DNA of 64,000 nucleotides. Source: Cryptomeria japonica (taxonomy: Eukaryota > Streptophyta > Pinopsida > Cupressales > Cupressaceae). Below, piece after piece: positions 10,976 to 22,589 of this stretch. Every line of letters begins with the position of its first letter. The first letter of the stretch is position 1. The DNA lies in the NCBI RefSeq assembly GCF_030272615.1, contig NC_081412.1, positions 102,164,796 to 102,228,795 of the forward strand, read 5' to 3'. The notes below the pieces were generated by a model. It had not been told where the DNA came from and searched no databases. It was given only the letters and a program-made list of their open reading frames with translations. Both the position numbers and the translations under genes were made by a program.

Positions 10976-11595
10976 GTTCCTCCAAATTTGATAATTTTTA
11001 TGAAAATGGGCATAACATATTGGATTTTTTAAATTCAAGATGGAAAGTTGGTTAGATGATCTATCTCATTCACTAGTTCATTTTTCTATATATTGAAATA
11101 ATATTTTTGGTAAATTCAGTCAAAGTCACCCCTTCCTTTCAAAGATTCATTTTCTTATAGCTTTTTCATATGAAATCATCTCGTAATGAGTTTCTTTTTT
11201 CAAGTCTATAAGAAAATCATAAGGATGTAACTTGCACATAACATTTACTTTCTTTTGGTCATCATTTTTGGCATCTTTTCACATATATGGTTTCAGAATG
11301 ATAAGAAGCTAGTTTGGAGCTCATCATTGGATCAAGGGCTTCAACACAATTTCATAGCATTAAATCAAGTTGCACTTGTTTCAACCCCTCTTATTTATAT
11401 TTCAAAAGTGGTCATAATTTTTTCATTCATGGCATACTAAAGAATCCTCCTGTTTTCAAAAAATATTACCCTAAACTCCTTGTCACCCCATCCCAATACA
11501 TAACTTGAATTAAAAACCCCCTATTTTCATCAAATATTGTATGTATCAGTTTTTTTTTTAACATTTTTAATATCCCTTTATATTTCTATCTTATG
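10976..11595. other. Intergenic DNA, nothing recognised
   Basis: Only short unrelated ORFs are present; no motif or repeat boundary was identified. Confidence 0.5.
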
Positions 11596-11599
11596 GTAT

Positions 11600-11800
11600 G
11601 ATAGAGTTGGTTGGGTTTTAAGTGACTTGACGATGCCAACATGACCAACATTCAAAGAAGGAAAAGGTTTGTCGGTGAAAACTTGTATCTTGGAGACGTT
11701 AAAAATTCATCTTGCTGACTCACCGATGCACATGTTGATGGACACATCAAAAGGAATGACCATCAACAATTTTTTTTTTTTTAAAGTTCATGCCGATAGG
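11600..11800 (+). repeat. Dispersed repeat, copy 1
   Basis: Contains CATCTTGCTGACTCACCGA, TGCACATGTTGATGGACAC and GACTTGACGATGCCAACATG. Related wording appears at 13850-14350, 17950-18250 and 56690-57060. Unclassified family with no coding capacity seen. Confidence 0.5.
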
Positions 11801-12242
11801 CAGGATATCGTTGGATGCAAATCTTCTCTTCAATTAACCAATCATTATAGACAATTTTTCCATTACTTTAACATTCCTATAGTTTAAAAATTTAAATAAT
11901 TTTAATAAAATTATTCCTTCATCTTCTTATTGGTTGAAGCCATCAATAATCATTGCAGGGCTGAATCGTCCAAGTAAAAAAGAAGTATTCACAATCTTTG
12001 TAATTTTTCACTTGTTTTTTATTGGAAATACACAACAGAGCTGCAAGAGATGTATATTAATGATTTAAAATTATTACAAAATTTATAAGGATTTTGAAAA
12101 GACCTCAGGAATCCAAGAAATCATATCAAAAACATTGATTTAGTAGCATCACTATATAACCCATATACTTTCCCTAAACATAGAAGCAAAACCAGAAAAA
12201 TCCCTTACATAATATAGCTCACGGGCTTATACATTCGTTAGA
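11801..12242. other. Intergenic DNA, nothing recognised
   Basis: AT-rich; no ORF or repeat that could be supported. Confidence 0.5.
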
Positions 12243-12980
12243 TTATAAAACAAAAAAAATACTAAAAATCTTGTATATGTGACATGAAAGAAGAAGAAAT
12301 GAAGGGGTAGAGCATTTCTTAGACCTTAATGATGGATTCGTCCTAGAATGTTTGCCCCTACAACACCTGTCATCCCAACTATGATTCATCATCAGAAGGC
12401 CAAAATTATTCTTCAATAACCACCCCATGATGCTTAGGTTTATAGTTTGTGCCAAACCTTTCCTCCTTAATGTATTCCTCAAACCAATCCTACCTTTGTT
12501 GAACTTCAGACCCATAACTTTCTGCACGAATCTCATATGCTTGAGATTTTTTAGTCTTTTTGCTTCAAACACATCCACAAATTCCTCAAAGTGAATAGGC
12601 ATCCTACGAACTTTCCGACCCCCACGATGATTCACAAAATAGTCCAGTGGAAATGAAATGGTGAAATGGTCATCAATATTAGCAATGGCGATTTCAATTT
12701 CTCCCAAAAAAGTGATGTCGAAGAGCTTCTGACACAAGTGCATGGTCATAACCTTTTCTTCTCCGACCTTGATAATCAAAGTTAGGAATACAACAGGGAT
12801 GTTTGTATTCACTTTGTATCTAGGAGAATTCATGATGGAATCCTCTCCCAAGATTTTTTTGACTAAGTGAATGATGAGGGGGCTAGAATAATTCAAAACA
12901 CCTAAGAGGCGCTTATTTGAAATTTCCCCAAGAAAAGACATTTGTTGTTTGGTAGAAATCAAGTGGATAGGAGAATCCAT
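12243..12980 (-). CDS. Orphan ORF, 245 aa, unknown function
   Basis: The longest undamaged ORF outside the transposons, apart from parts of element C. The first ATG is at 12980; the frame is open a few codons further upstream but without an ATG. A TATA-like CTATATATTTATTT lies 72-85 nt upstream on the minus strand (complement of 13051-13064). The protein begins MDSPIHLISTK. It is basic, has a hydrophobic N-terminal half and an ...FEEFVDVFEAKRLKNLKHMR stretch near the middle, and ends in a hydrophobic tail. There is no signal peptide, zinc finger, transposase motif or repeat that I recognise. It could be a real lineage-specific gene, an accessory ORF of an unrecognised element, or chance. Confidence 0.35.
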   Translation of the reverse strand: MDSPIHLISTKQQMSFLGEISNKRLLGVLNYSSPLIIHLVKKILGEDSIMNSPRYKVNTNIPVVFLTLIIKVGEEKVMTMHLCQKLFDITFLGEIEIAIANIDDHFTISFPLDYFVNHRGGRKVRRMPIHFEEFVDVFEAKRLKNLKHMRFVQKVMGLKFNKGRIGLRNTLRRKGLAQTINLSIMGWLLKNNFGLLMMNHSWDDRCCRGKHSRTNPSLRSKKCSTPSFLLLSCHIYKIFSIFFVL

Positions 12981-13845
12981 ATATGCAAAGCAAAAAGATA
13001 CTAGCAAGGGAAAATGAAGGAATTGAAATGGAAAACAAAAAGAGAAGCTACAAATAAATATATAGAGAACTAAATGACTTCACTTGAAATAATCGAGAAA
13101 TAGATCATAAATATAGAATGAATGTGACACGAGTAGAGGTCTTCAAAATCCGAAAACATATCCTTTCTGTAGGAAAAACAATCCTCTTTATAGGAAAAAT
13201 AATAATTTTTAATTGCATCGTATATCATTTGTCCATCGACATGTATGAGGGAAAGGTAAAAATGTAAGGATTTCAGCCAAATATTAAATGAAATAAGTGA
13301 ATTTTGAGGAGAATGAATAAAAGGACTGCCTAATTTTGATGGTTTATGCCTAAAAAAAAATTAGGATCTCCAATAACCAGAGCTTAATCACCTTCAATCT
13401 CCACTTTGTCTATGTTTAAGTTGATCAACTTGGCTAGTAAGATGATCCTCTTAAGTTGTCTTTAGGGGTTCTAAGTCATTGCATAATCGGCCCCATGCCT
13501 AGGCTTGTGTTATTTTGTCAGTTGGTATATTTTCCTTAAGTCTTCATGTGCATGTTTTTATTCTTCCTAAGTCATGTGTTAGCGAGTATCAATACCCTAT
13601 TATGTCCTAGTAAATTCATCTTCAAAGAAAGTCACTCTTAATTCATGGTCCCATTGGGAGGTCATTGGGTTGTCATAGTAGTCTAAATCATGTTTCACCA
13701 ATCTGCTAAGACAATATGGAAGTCCACATCACAATAGATAAATAACATAAGCATCTTTTGGAGGCATCAGTGATATCCTTCTCAATGTCTCAATGACTTG
13801 ATGATGTCCACCTATTAACAAGGATTCAGTGAAGGAATGATGTTG
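12981..13845. other. Intergenic DNA upstream of the orphan ORF
   Basis: Holds the possible TATA element at 13051-13064 for the minus-strand ORF. Otherwise nothing was recognised. Confidence 0.4.
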
Positions 13846-13849
13846 AAGG

Positions 13850-14350
13850 TTCACTTGGAGATTTCTTAGATCCCAATGACTTGACAATACCAACATGGAT
13901 AGTGTTCAAAGGTAAACCATTTATCAGTGAGATCTTGCACTTAGGAGAAGCTTTGATTCTATCTTGCCAACTCATCAATGCACATTTGGATGGATATTAA
14001 AAAAGAGAAAGCTCGTCATTGAGATGTTATGTCTCAGGGATATTTAAATTTCATCTTGCCAACTCACCTTTGCATACATGGATGTAAAAAGAAATAATCA
14101 TAAAAAAAATCTTCTTATATATCCCAACGACTCAATGATGGAGGAGGTTGTTAAACCATGATAGATATGTGGCATCCACATCATCAAATAGTGGAAACAA
14201 TAGAATGATGTTGGGAGGGGGATCGATGGGAGAGATTTTTGATTCCCATGATCCATCGATGATGACACATATGGGAAAGTTCTGCGTCCAATTGAGACAA
14301 AAAGATAGAGTGGCATTTCCTAATTGGTTTTTGGTAGAATCAAATCTCAT
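13850..14350 (+). repeat. Dispersed repeat, copy 2
   Basis: Shares GATGGAGGAGGTTG and GATCCATCGATGATGACACA (about 14250-14269) with the copy at 56.9-57.05 kb, and CATCTTGCCAACTCACC with the copy at 11.7 kb. Internally it repeats the CATTTGGATGGATATT-like phrase twice. Open frames on both strands across it are not convincing genes. Confidence 0.6.
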
Positions 14351-15028
14351 TAGTGATGGTTTAAAAAAATTAATTACTCAACGATGCCAAGTGTTGCAAA
14401 GTCAACCATCAATAAAAAAATTAAATTCAGTCAACGACCATCAATCAAATCAAATCAATGGGGGAGTTCTAAAATTACTCAATTGATCATTCCAAGGAAT
14501 GAAAGATTGTACGAAGGATATTAATTATGAATACATGGTAGATAGATAGTTGATAAAAGCACCAATTCGAGCAAATTTTCTCAATTTTGAGCAAAAATAT
14601 GATTAAAGGTGAAAGAAAAGGCAAGCTCAAGATCTGGAGATTGTGTTTCAGAAAAGCTGAAGAAGAATTGTAGACAAGTGAATTTGGACAGTGAGTTGGC
14701 TTCTTTCTTGTTTTCTTGTATCTGTCTATAATTTCTAAAAGTTTAAAGGCTAAAGAAATTAGAAACCCTGGCCACAGCATTGATTCAATCTTTAGGGTTC
14801 CTCCATAAAATTAAGAAACTAGAAAAGATGTCAACCTCATCCAAAGCCTCTACAACGAAGGAGGAAATGTGATTTTGATGCATACCTAAAGTAATTACCC
14901 TACATCTAATTCTACCTCTACAACAAAAAAGGAAATGTGACATTGATTCTAATTCAGTGGTTACTGAAAAACTAAAATTAATAAGGACTGGTGCTTGATT
15001 CCTAGGGTAATAGAGTCAAGGAATGAGA
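14351..15028. other. Intergenic DNA, nothing recognised
   Basis: Contains a local repeat of the phrase CTACAACRAARRAGGAAATG (about 14850 and 14918), but no gene or element end. Confidence 0.45.
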
Positions 15029-15990
15029 TCAACCATTCAATGAATTAAGACACATTACATAACATTGTGTGTCCATAACTTCATCACTCAACCTGACATC
15101 AACTCCCTCATACCTCCTTAAATTGTCAAGAGCTACACAAGAGGACAAATCTACTCCTAGGAGAAGCAAGCATCCCGCTTCCTTAAGCATTTTCCTCCCT
15201 TTCTCTGGTGTCATATCCTACATCTCTCCCTTTACCTTATCTTGAAATTGCTTGATGACTTGATCACGTTGCTCTAGGGGATTACTGTTTATTTTTTCAA
15301 GTAACTTTTCCCCTTTCATCTTATGAATGAATAACATAAATTCTTCAGAATTGATGAAATCATCATCAAACATAAATTCCTCTAAAGTCTTTCTCCTAAC
15401 ATCCTCAATAAGATAATCTACAATCTCAATTATATCTTCATCCCGGTCCCTTGGTGGTTGATATGGATTCAAATGCAACTATTGCAATATTTATTCCTCT
15501 TCATGTGGCCCTACGCCCTCACCAACATCTTGTGATACTTGTAATCCAACTAAGAGAGTAGAGGACATTTGAGCCATGGGTGTTACATCTCTTGGTCATT
15601 TCATTTTAATAGAGGAAGAGGTTGGGGAAGGTGACGGAACAATAGTAGGATGACCAAAAGTCAACATAGTATCATTTTGGATGAGCAACTCCATTCTTCT
15701 AACCTAATCATCCTCATTAGGAAAAGCACCTTGGCTTGAAGAGTCGGCCTTCATCCTAGCATCTTCAATATTTAGAATTATTTTGTATGTTGCTTCCCTC
15801 TCTTTCCCTTCCTCAGATGTCTGTCAATTCATGATTAATTCCACCTTGAGTAGAAACTAATGTGAGTATGCACCTAAGCCTACATATCTTCTTGCAAAAT
15901 TGATATAATTTTCTGGATCAAAACTTATTTCCTCTGAACAAAATAGCAATTTGTATGTATTTAAGAGATCAATTGCTTTCTAAAATCCTT
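15029..15990 (-). pseudogene. Decayed ORF of unknown family, C-terminal part
   Basis: One minus-strand frame runs for about 960 nt with roughly seven stops and no frameshift. Coherent blocks include YKLLFCSEEISFDPENYINF, then a Ser/Pro-rich linker, PRDRDEDIIEIVDYLIEDVR, KMKGEKLLEKINSNPLEQRD and KEAGCLLLLGVDLSSCVALD. The stops are TAG, TGA and TAA in positions compatible with CAG, CGA or CAA becoming stop codons. It ends near 15029. Not recognised; probably an accessory ORF of a retroelement or a domesticated family that has since died. Confidence 0.5.
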
Positions 15991-16163
15991 GCATCATGTT
16001 GATTTGAAAATAGCCTATGCATGTAAGTATTCTATAAAGAAAGAGCGCTTGTTATGCTTCCTAAGTGGCACTGATGCTTCATACATATGTCATATAGTTT
16101 CCAAAATTGTCATTCTATCAGATACTATCATAGGTAACAAGTGTGGCTTACATTCAAACCCAT

Positions 16164-17268
16164 TTAATCCATTATATACCAATTAGCCCAATTGTGATCT
16201 ATTTTGGCTTTAAATTCTTTCTCCTTCCCCTTGGGCATTAAAAAGTTCATTATTTTTCTTGGAAATCTCAAGGGATTGTGACCAAGTATGTCATATATCT
16301 TTTGAACAAAATTCTCTTCAAAGTATAAATATTGGGCATTCTTATACTCAAAGTCCCATACTGTAGTCCACAACTACACCAATTTCATATATCTTATGTC
16401 ATCAAATACCCTAATGTGTAGGTCATTATTGCAAGCATTATGCGCATGTCCTTCAAATTACAACATATGCATCAAAAGAGAATACCATCTAAATGTAATC
16501 ATTGAACTATCCCTTTGAATATTAACTAGGAAAAATTATGTATTCCATTTGCAACAAATTGAGGATAATCAAAAGGCCTATTATTTGTATTACCTTGGAT
16601 TTCATAGGTCAATGCTATTAGTTGTTTAGGCATATGTAAATTTCTATCAAAACCAAGCACCTAACATAGAGAATAATATGTCATCTGAAAATATTTGTGA
16701 AATAAATCAGTACTATAGGGGGTTGTTTTTATGTCATTGAACTTTTGAGGATCCTTGCCAATCTTAGGTTTATGCAGTGACAACCACTTCCTTCTATATA
16801 TCCCCTCTGCATTCTTATACTTTGTCCTTAAGCTACCAAGATCAGTTTTCAGATCATACCCCACATAGTCCTCCATACCAAATACTTCTCAAATCTTGTC
16901 TTTATTAATTGGTAGAAAAATTCTAGTAGTTTACCTAATACATCTAATCTTAGGATCATAATCCCTTGCAATTTATCTAATCAATTCCATCTTCACAAAT
17001 ACATTGGGAACCACTAATCAGGCTAAACCTAGCCTCCAAGGATTGCATTTGATCTTCTCCTTTTTTGATTTCAAGTAAAAGTATCTGAGTATGTTGTGGC
17101 CCTTAATTGACATGCAATTCTCTCCACAATGTTTCTATTAATCAAGGAGTTTTGGCGCACTTGCTTAAGTTCTTGATCTCTGAGAGGATTTAGGTAACTG
17201 GGCAATAAGGTTATCACATAAATTCCACTCTTTCTTCTATTGCTTAGGTTTTGGGCCCTCAGATGCAT
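16164..17268 (-). pseudogene. Decayed ORF of unknown family, N-terminal part
   Basis: Upstream on the same strand as the 15.0-16.0 kb remnant. Readable blocks are YGTL/WDFEYKNAQYLYFEENFV with ILGHNPLRFPRKIMNFL (16164-16373), GSLRTKYKNAEGIYRRKWLS with HKPKIGKDPQKFND (16661-16876) and NRRKSGIYVITLLPSYLNPL (17071-17268). Stops and probable frameshifts separate them. The order and shared style suggest one gene of at least 2.2 kb. Function unknown. Confidence 0.4.
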
Positions 17269-17945
17269 AAACTTTAAAGGAAATCAATATGATTTTCAAA
17301 TCTTACAAGAAACCTTAGAAATTTACCAACTTACCCTAGGTAGGGTTTTCCTCTTCAATTTCTACATCTCTAAAACTACAAACAACTAAAAAAGAATAAG
17401 AAGAAACTTACTTACTATAGAAAGTTGCAGGCTAAAAGTACCTTTCATCTCTATCTTCAAACTTATAAGATCTCTATTTCTACATCTATCACCTTCAATT
17501 TCCTTTTGCTTTAAAAATAAAGAAAGCCACATGATTTTTTGCATTTATTGACCATCTATGCATCATTAATACCCTTCATGTGAGCTTTCAATCCATGAAA
17601 TGGGTAGTTGAGCAATTTTAAATCTCCACCATCAATCTCACCAAATCAACAATTATCATAAAAATTTAAATATTTATGACCGATGATAACTTCATCCCAC
17701 CTTGGCACCATTGCATCATTGAAATAATTTGGGCTTCTCATCGATGAAAACAATTTCATTGAGGACTAGTCAGTAGCCACAATCATGTGTTTTAATATGA
17801 GTCAGCTACAAAACAACCCTTTTGCTTTACTTTTGACAAGTCATTGGAGCTTATAAAACACTTCAATGGGCTCCAATATCCAATCTACTTCTAACATCTT
17901 TTGCTAATGTGCATTCCATATGTAATGTCTTTCAACCTCTTCTTC
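17269..17945. other. Intergenic DNA, nothing recognised
   Basis: No feature could be supported. Confidence 0.45.
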
Positions 17946-17949
17946 CCAA

Positions 17950-18250
17950 TGGTCAGTCATCAAGATGCCTTTGGGATCTCAACAATGGTTTCTCTTATCT
18001 CCTTGACCACATGTCTCTCCATATTTGACTCTTCAGATCGTTGGGTTTTAAAACACATCCCAACGATAGCACAACATGCCTTTCCTTCGCTAACTCCTCG
18101 TGGACAGATGGATATTGTAGCACCGCCAAGATTTTTAAAAAATGTCAATGATGTTATGAAGAAATATGCACTAATAACCTAGATGTCAACTTGGACATAC
18201 ACATCATCTCGCTGATTCAGTGAAATATAACAAGGATCTCAATGACAAAT
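17950..18250 (+). repeat. Dispersed repeat, copy 3 (diverged)
   Basis: Contains TGTCAACTTGGACATACACA followed by TCATCTCGCTGATTCAGTGA, resembling the core of the repeat copies at 11.7, 14.0 and 56.8 kb. A 93-codon open frame across it has no recognised domain. Confidence 0.4.
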
Positions 18251-19300
18251 CAATAGAAAACCTAACACGATGCCACTTAAAAACAATCTGAAGCATGTGC
18301 ATGATAAAGTTAAGTCACTAGGGCAGTTTGAGGGGGACAACACTTGGGGACACAAAGGATATAAGCCTTAAGGGAAAATAAATGCAATTTTTCTAGAGAC
18401 TTAATTAAAAACACTAACTGATTACAAATGGACCCTAGGTGCAAGGCTAGTCATCTAACACCATGAAACCCTTGAACAAAGCCTTTATGAGATACTGACC
18501 AAACTAATAGGTCACCACAAGAATAGAAAATTAGAGCCCACCAAATGGATTTTAAATACATTAGACCAAAACTTACAAAAATCCCAAACCCTAGAAAGAA
18601 TGCAAAAACAATCCTAATAGGCCCGAAGCTTGTTTGGCACCTTTGTTATTACAAAAAGGAATTCAAGGCCATCTATAAGGGAATCTGAAATTTCTCTTGG
18701 GTGGGTAGATTGCATTATGCTTGAGATTTTTAATAATAGAAGATAGTTGTAGAGTCTTTACTGCTTTACAAAATTGTATTCACAACTGAATTGAATGAAA
18801 TGAATACAAGCAAATTCAGATTCACTTATTTTATGTGTTTACTTATATGAATGGATGTGTCTAGGGTGCATTAATTTGTCTTCATAATCAATTGTAAATT
18901 TGTAGTATGAAGTGCAGGTTTCTTTCAAGGAAAGAATTAAATTATATAATTATATTGTAGTAAGGTAGACATATCTTGTAGTGATCCTTAAGTAAAGACA
19001 ACAAATCTATGAGGAGGCTTCTACAATTTATCAATTTTTTTTATTATTATGTAAAATTGAAATAGGATACAAATTAATGGCACAAGGAAGGGATAGAAAA
19101 ACTCACATCTACCTTCAACAGATAACACCAAGAATCAACTTATAATGGGACAACCTAATTGGCCTCATTCAAGTTTATAGAGGGCATTGCCCTAATTTTA
19201 AATATAGGCAAATATAAAGTCTATAGAGTTGTATAGAGTATGCACCATTAATATTAGTGAGAAAGGAAAATTGTGGGCAAGCTGTCTATCTTCCACAGTG
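18251..19300. other. Intergenic DNA, nothing recognised
   Basis: No ORF above background, no LTR end, no repeat that could be delimited. Confidence 0.5.
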
Positions 19301-19305
19301 CCAAG

Positions 19306-20296
19306 TGTATACACTCAAAAATTGGCTATGAATAATTAAATAAATATTTATTATTTATTTAATGAAATTGACAAGTTTAAATATTTAATTCATTTTAATG
19401 TTAATTTCTTCTATTAAATAATTAATTTTAAAATATTAATTTATTTAATTCACTTTGATTCTTATTCTTGTATTAATTAATTAAAATTGAAACATTTTAT
19501 TAATTAATTACCCCTTCCTTCTAAACCAATTCAATTAAATATTTAATATTTAATCATCCCCTATCCAATTCTTCTATAGTCTCATCAATTAAATAATTTC
19601 TTAATTATTTAATCTCCAAATCCAACTCATCCCATCTCCACATCACTTCCTCTTTTTCCAACTCATCAATCATGTGGCTAAAGATATTAATATTTTTTTA
19701 AATATTAATTGATCACGTATCTTCAACTTCCAAATCATAAATCAAACAATGTGTACATACACACATTTCTCAACTTCCCTATATTTTCTCCAAACTTCCT
19801 ACATCTTTGGAGGGAGTTGAGTCCACTTGTCCTCATATCCCTAAATCTTCTCCAACTATCTTATATTCTCTCAAGTCTTTGTCCTCAGTCAAGGTGAACC
19901 ATCTGACACTTGGCTTTTCCTTCCACCTTTTCCTCCATCTTGTAGGTGTAGGAGGAACATCTTCCTCTTTCATCTCTCACATCTCAACCAAATTTTCATA
20001 GCCATCTAAAATGCATGATTTAATCTCAACCATTGATCTCTACCACATGGGATTTTGCACATCAAAAATCTATAAAAAGCGAGTTTCTCCAGCATTTTGA
20101 GACTTATAGTGAACTTTCAGTAGTCATTTTGCATCCGTGAGTTTTAGCAACTAAGCATTCTGAGAATTTTAGGAGTCTTTTATCATTTTGAATCATAGCT
20201 TAAACCATTTTAGCTTGCATATATCAGTTATTTGTCCATTTCACATTTGCCATCTTGGAAGCTACACAGTGCATGTCTAAGAACAAATATCTGCAA
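19306..20296 (+). mobile_element. Probable solo LTR
   Basis: Begins TGTATACACTCAAAAATTGG, related to the LTR-like starts at 9923 and 21225, followed by TTAATTAA-rich palindromic tracts and a pyrimidine-rich stretch. A TATA-like TCTATAAAAAGCGAG occurs at about 20069-20083. A 5-bp direct repeat CCAAG flanks it (19301-19305 and 20297-20301), as expected for a target duplication. The 3' terminus reads CTGCAA, not the canonical CA, so the last base may be mutated. No internal domain follows, hence solo LTR. Confidence 0.6.
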
Positions 20297-20301
20297 CCAA
20301 G

Positions 20302-20910
20302 AACAATGGGGATAGGACACAATGAGACAGGAGGGTAAAGGTATAATCTTTATATTTTCATGCTTAGTTCCTTTGCTTTGTTTCATTGGTTGATATTTGG
20401 AATTTTCCTGTAGCTTTTATCATCAATATTTGTGAAAAACTAACCATTTATAGGCTTATTTTAAAGTGAAATTCAAGATTGATACACCAAGTTGTTTGAT
20501 TGATGACCTTCTAGGACCTTTAAATTTGATTTGAAAACCCCATTGACATCATGAATGACATATGACTTTTCATCAACCTATGTACCTTCACATTTGGATC
20601 TCCACGTGAAACCTAAATTTGTATTAAAATTACATTTAGAACATATATTATCTTTTCTCCAATTTCATTTCACTACAAAACATGAATAGCCATTGAAAGA
20701 AACTTACACCAAGAAGTAGGTAGCAACAAATTGGTTGAGTTATCCTAAAAATTCACCATCTAGACTATTCATTGCACTTGAAGCCAAAAAGTATAAAACC
20801 GATATTAGATTTGATAAAAATAATATTTTTAAACATTCTAACATATGAGAATACATAAGGAATATGAAAGTAGAATGTTTTGAAAATACACCTTGTTCAA
20901 ATTGTTAACA
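20302..20910. other. Intergenic DNA, nothing recognised
   Basis: Nothing could be supported. A continuation of the decayed frame H may begin near 20880 on the minus strand. Confidence 0.4.
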
Positions 20911-20914
20911 AAAT

Positions 20915-21224
20915 CTAACCAAATTTTGTGATCTCTTCTAATTTGTGTGTATCATTCCTAGCATTGTAATATAATTTCGTTGTTGCTATGACAGAATCAA
21001 GTTCCACAAAAGCATGACCTTTCAAATCATACTTGTACATGTGTTTCCCTTTTATTCTATTGTACCAACATAATTGAATCTCAATGCCTTCTAGCCTATC
21101 CAAAAGGTCAATGTCATTATGATAATCAAACACCCTATTACCATCCTGCCTCGTATTCTTTAAACCCTTCTAATGTACCAAGTTCCACAAGAAACACCTT
21201 GTCTTGTAGTTCAAGAAACGCCTT
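20915..21224 (-). pseudogene. H remnant, possible C-terminal segment
   Basis: Minus-strand coding remnant in two frames: KAFLELQDKVFLVELGTLEG next to the LTR at 21225, then RLEGIEIQLCWYNRIKGKHM, YKYDLKGHAFVELDSVIATT and ARNDTHKLEEITKFG. It lies downstream of the H segment at 22.5-23.9 kb on the same strand, separated by an LTR-like insertion, so it is probably the continuation of H. No family recognised. The link to H is inference from order, strand and similar state of decay. Confidence 0.4.
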
Positions 21225-22515
21225 TGTAGACGCCCAAAATTAATTAAATTAAATATTTGATTAATTTTATCCTTTCTATGTAATTAATTGATTTAATTAT
21301 GTTACCTTTATTCTTCTCAAAATTAATTAGATTAAATTTCATTAATCCTGTCAATATGGTCCAGATAATTAATTTATTCAATAAATTAATTATTCCCTAT
21401 TCTCCTAAGGTTAAATTAATTAATTTTTCTAAATCCCCTTTTAGTTAATTAATGACAATTAATTAACTTAGCCATGTGATTCCTACAAATCACTTTACCT
21501 AATTCTTCATTAACCTAATTAATTCTTTTAGAAGCCTACTTAACATTATTTTCTAATTTTTAATTCCTCCACTCATTCTCTCTCCTCTTGTCAAATCCTC
21601 CTACAAATCCCACTTGTCTCCTCATCTCTCAGTATCCCACCTAATCATCCCTCTTAATGATTTTCTAGTGTCTAATCTCCATGATTAGCCAGCAAGTCAA
21701 CCAATAGCCATAAATGGTTGTCCACTTGTCCCCTCCTCACCTTCCAACCTTAAATGCACCTAATTGGATCATTTCAAGAAACTAAAAATCTCACTTTCTC
21801 CCATGTCTCTCATCTTCCCAAGGAATTTTAAATTCCTTTTCTCATTTCCTTTCCCCATGCACTCCATTATTTGATAATTTTTAATTCTCTTGTTCATCCC
21901 CCCATGAATTTTTAATTCCTTCTTGTCTTCCCAATGTACTTGGGATATCTTCTCCATGTACATTGTGGAGTGTGGAGACAAGAAATGCCTTTATGGAAAA
22001 TCTCTTGGTCTCCACACCTTGTCCTCTCATGTCCCCTCAATCAATGTGCTTCCTCTCCTTCAATCTCTACCCTTGATTCGTCTTCAATCTTGACCGTCCA
22101 TTCATCCCCCTTCAAATCTATAAATTGGGGTCTCCCCTTCATTTTATATCTCAAATTTGTGCAATCTTATGTTGTCCACATAACTTTAGCAATTCATCAA
22201 GAGAATCACCACTATATCCAAATATCCACTTAGCATCCATGGCCTCCATATCCACCCTTTGAGCATTCATCATCCACTACATCTCTCTTTGTTGTGCAAT
22301 CTTAGAGAGAAATCCACATCAATCAAGAAGGGAAAATCCAAACAAGTGGAGCACAAGGGTGCATCTTCACTTCACCAAGCCCAAACCGAAGGAGAAGGTA
22401 AAAATAGAAAGGTATAAATGGTTTCCCTTTATGTTTTGAATGGTTTATTTGAATATAACCATTGAATCTTGCTTTGTTGTCTTTTCCCTCTTCAACCCTT
22501 TCTTGTAGTGCATTC
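21225..22515 (+). mobile_element. LTR-like insertion
   Basis: Starts TGTAGACGCCCAAAATTAAT, matching the start of the LTR-like segment at 9923. It has dense TTAATTAA palindromes to about 21540, then a long C/T-rich tract (21560-22100) and a TATA-like CTATAAATTGGGG at about 22120. The 3' boundary is not certain; GTGCATTCA near 22515 is a candidate. No matching target duplication was found, so this could be a solo LTR with decayed ends or a truncated element. Confidence 0.45.
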
Positions 22516-22589
22516 AGGAGAAGGTATTGATTTTTTCTCAAATAATAGCCCACAACCTGATCCAATTCCAAATATAATTGAAACACCCT

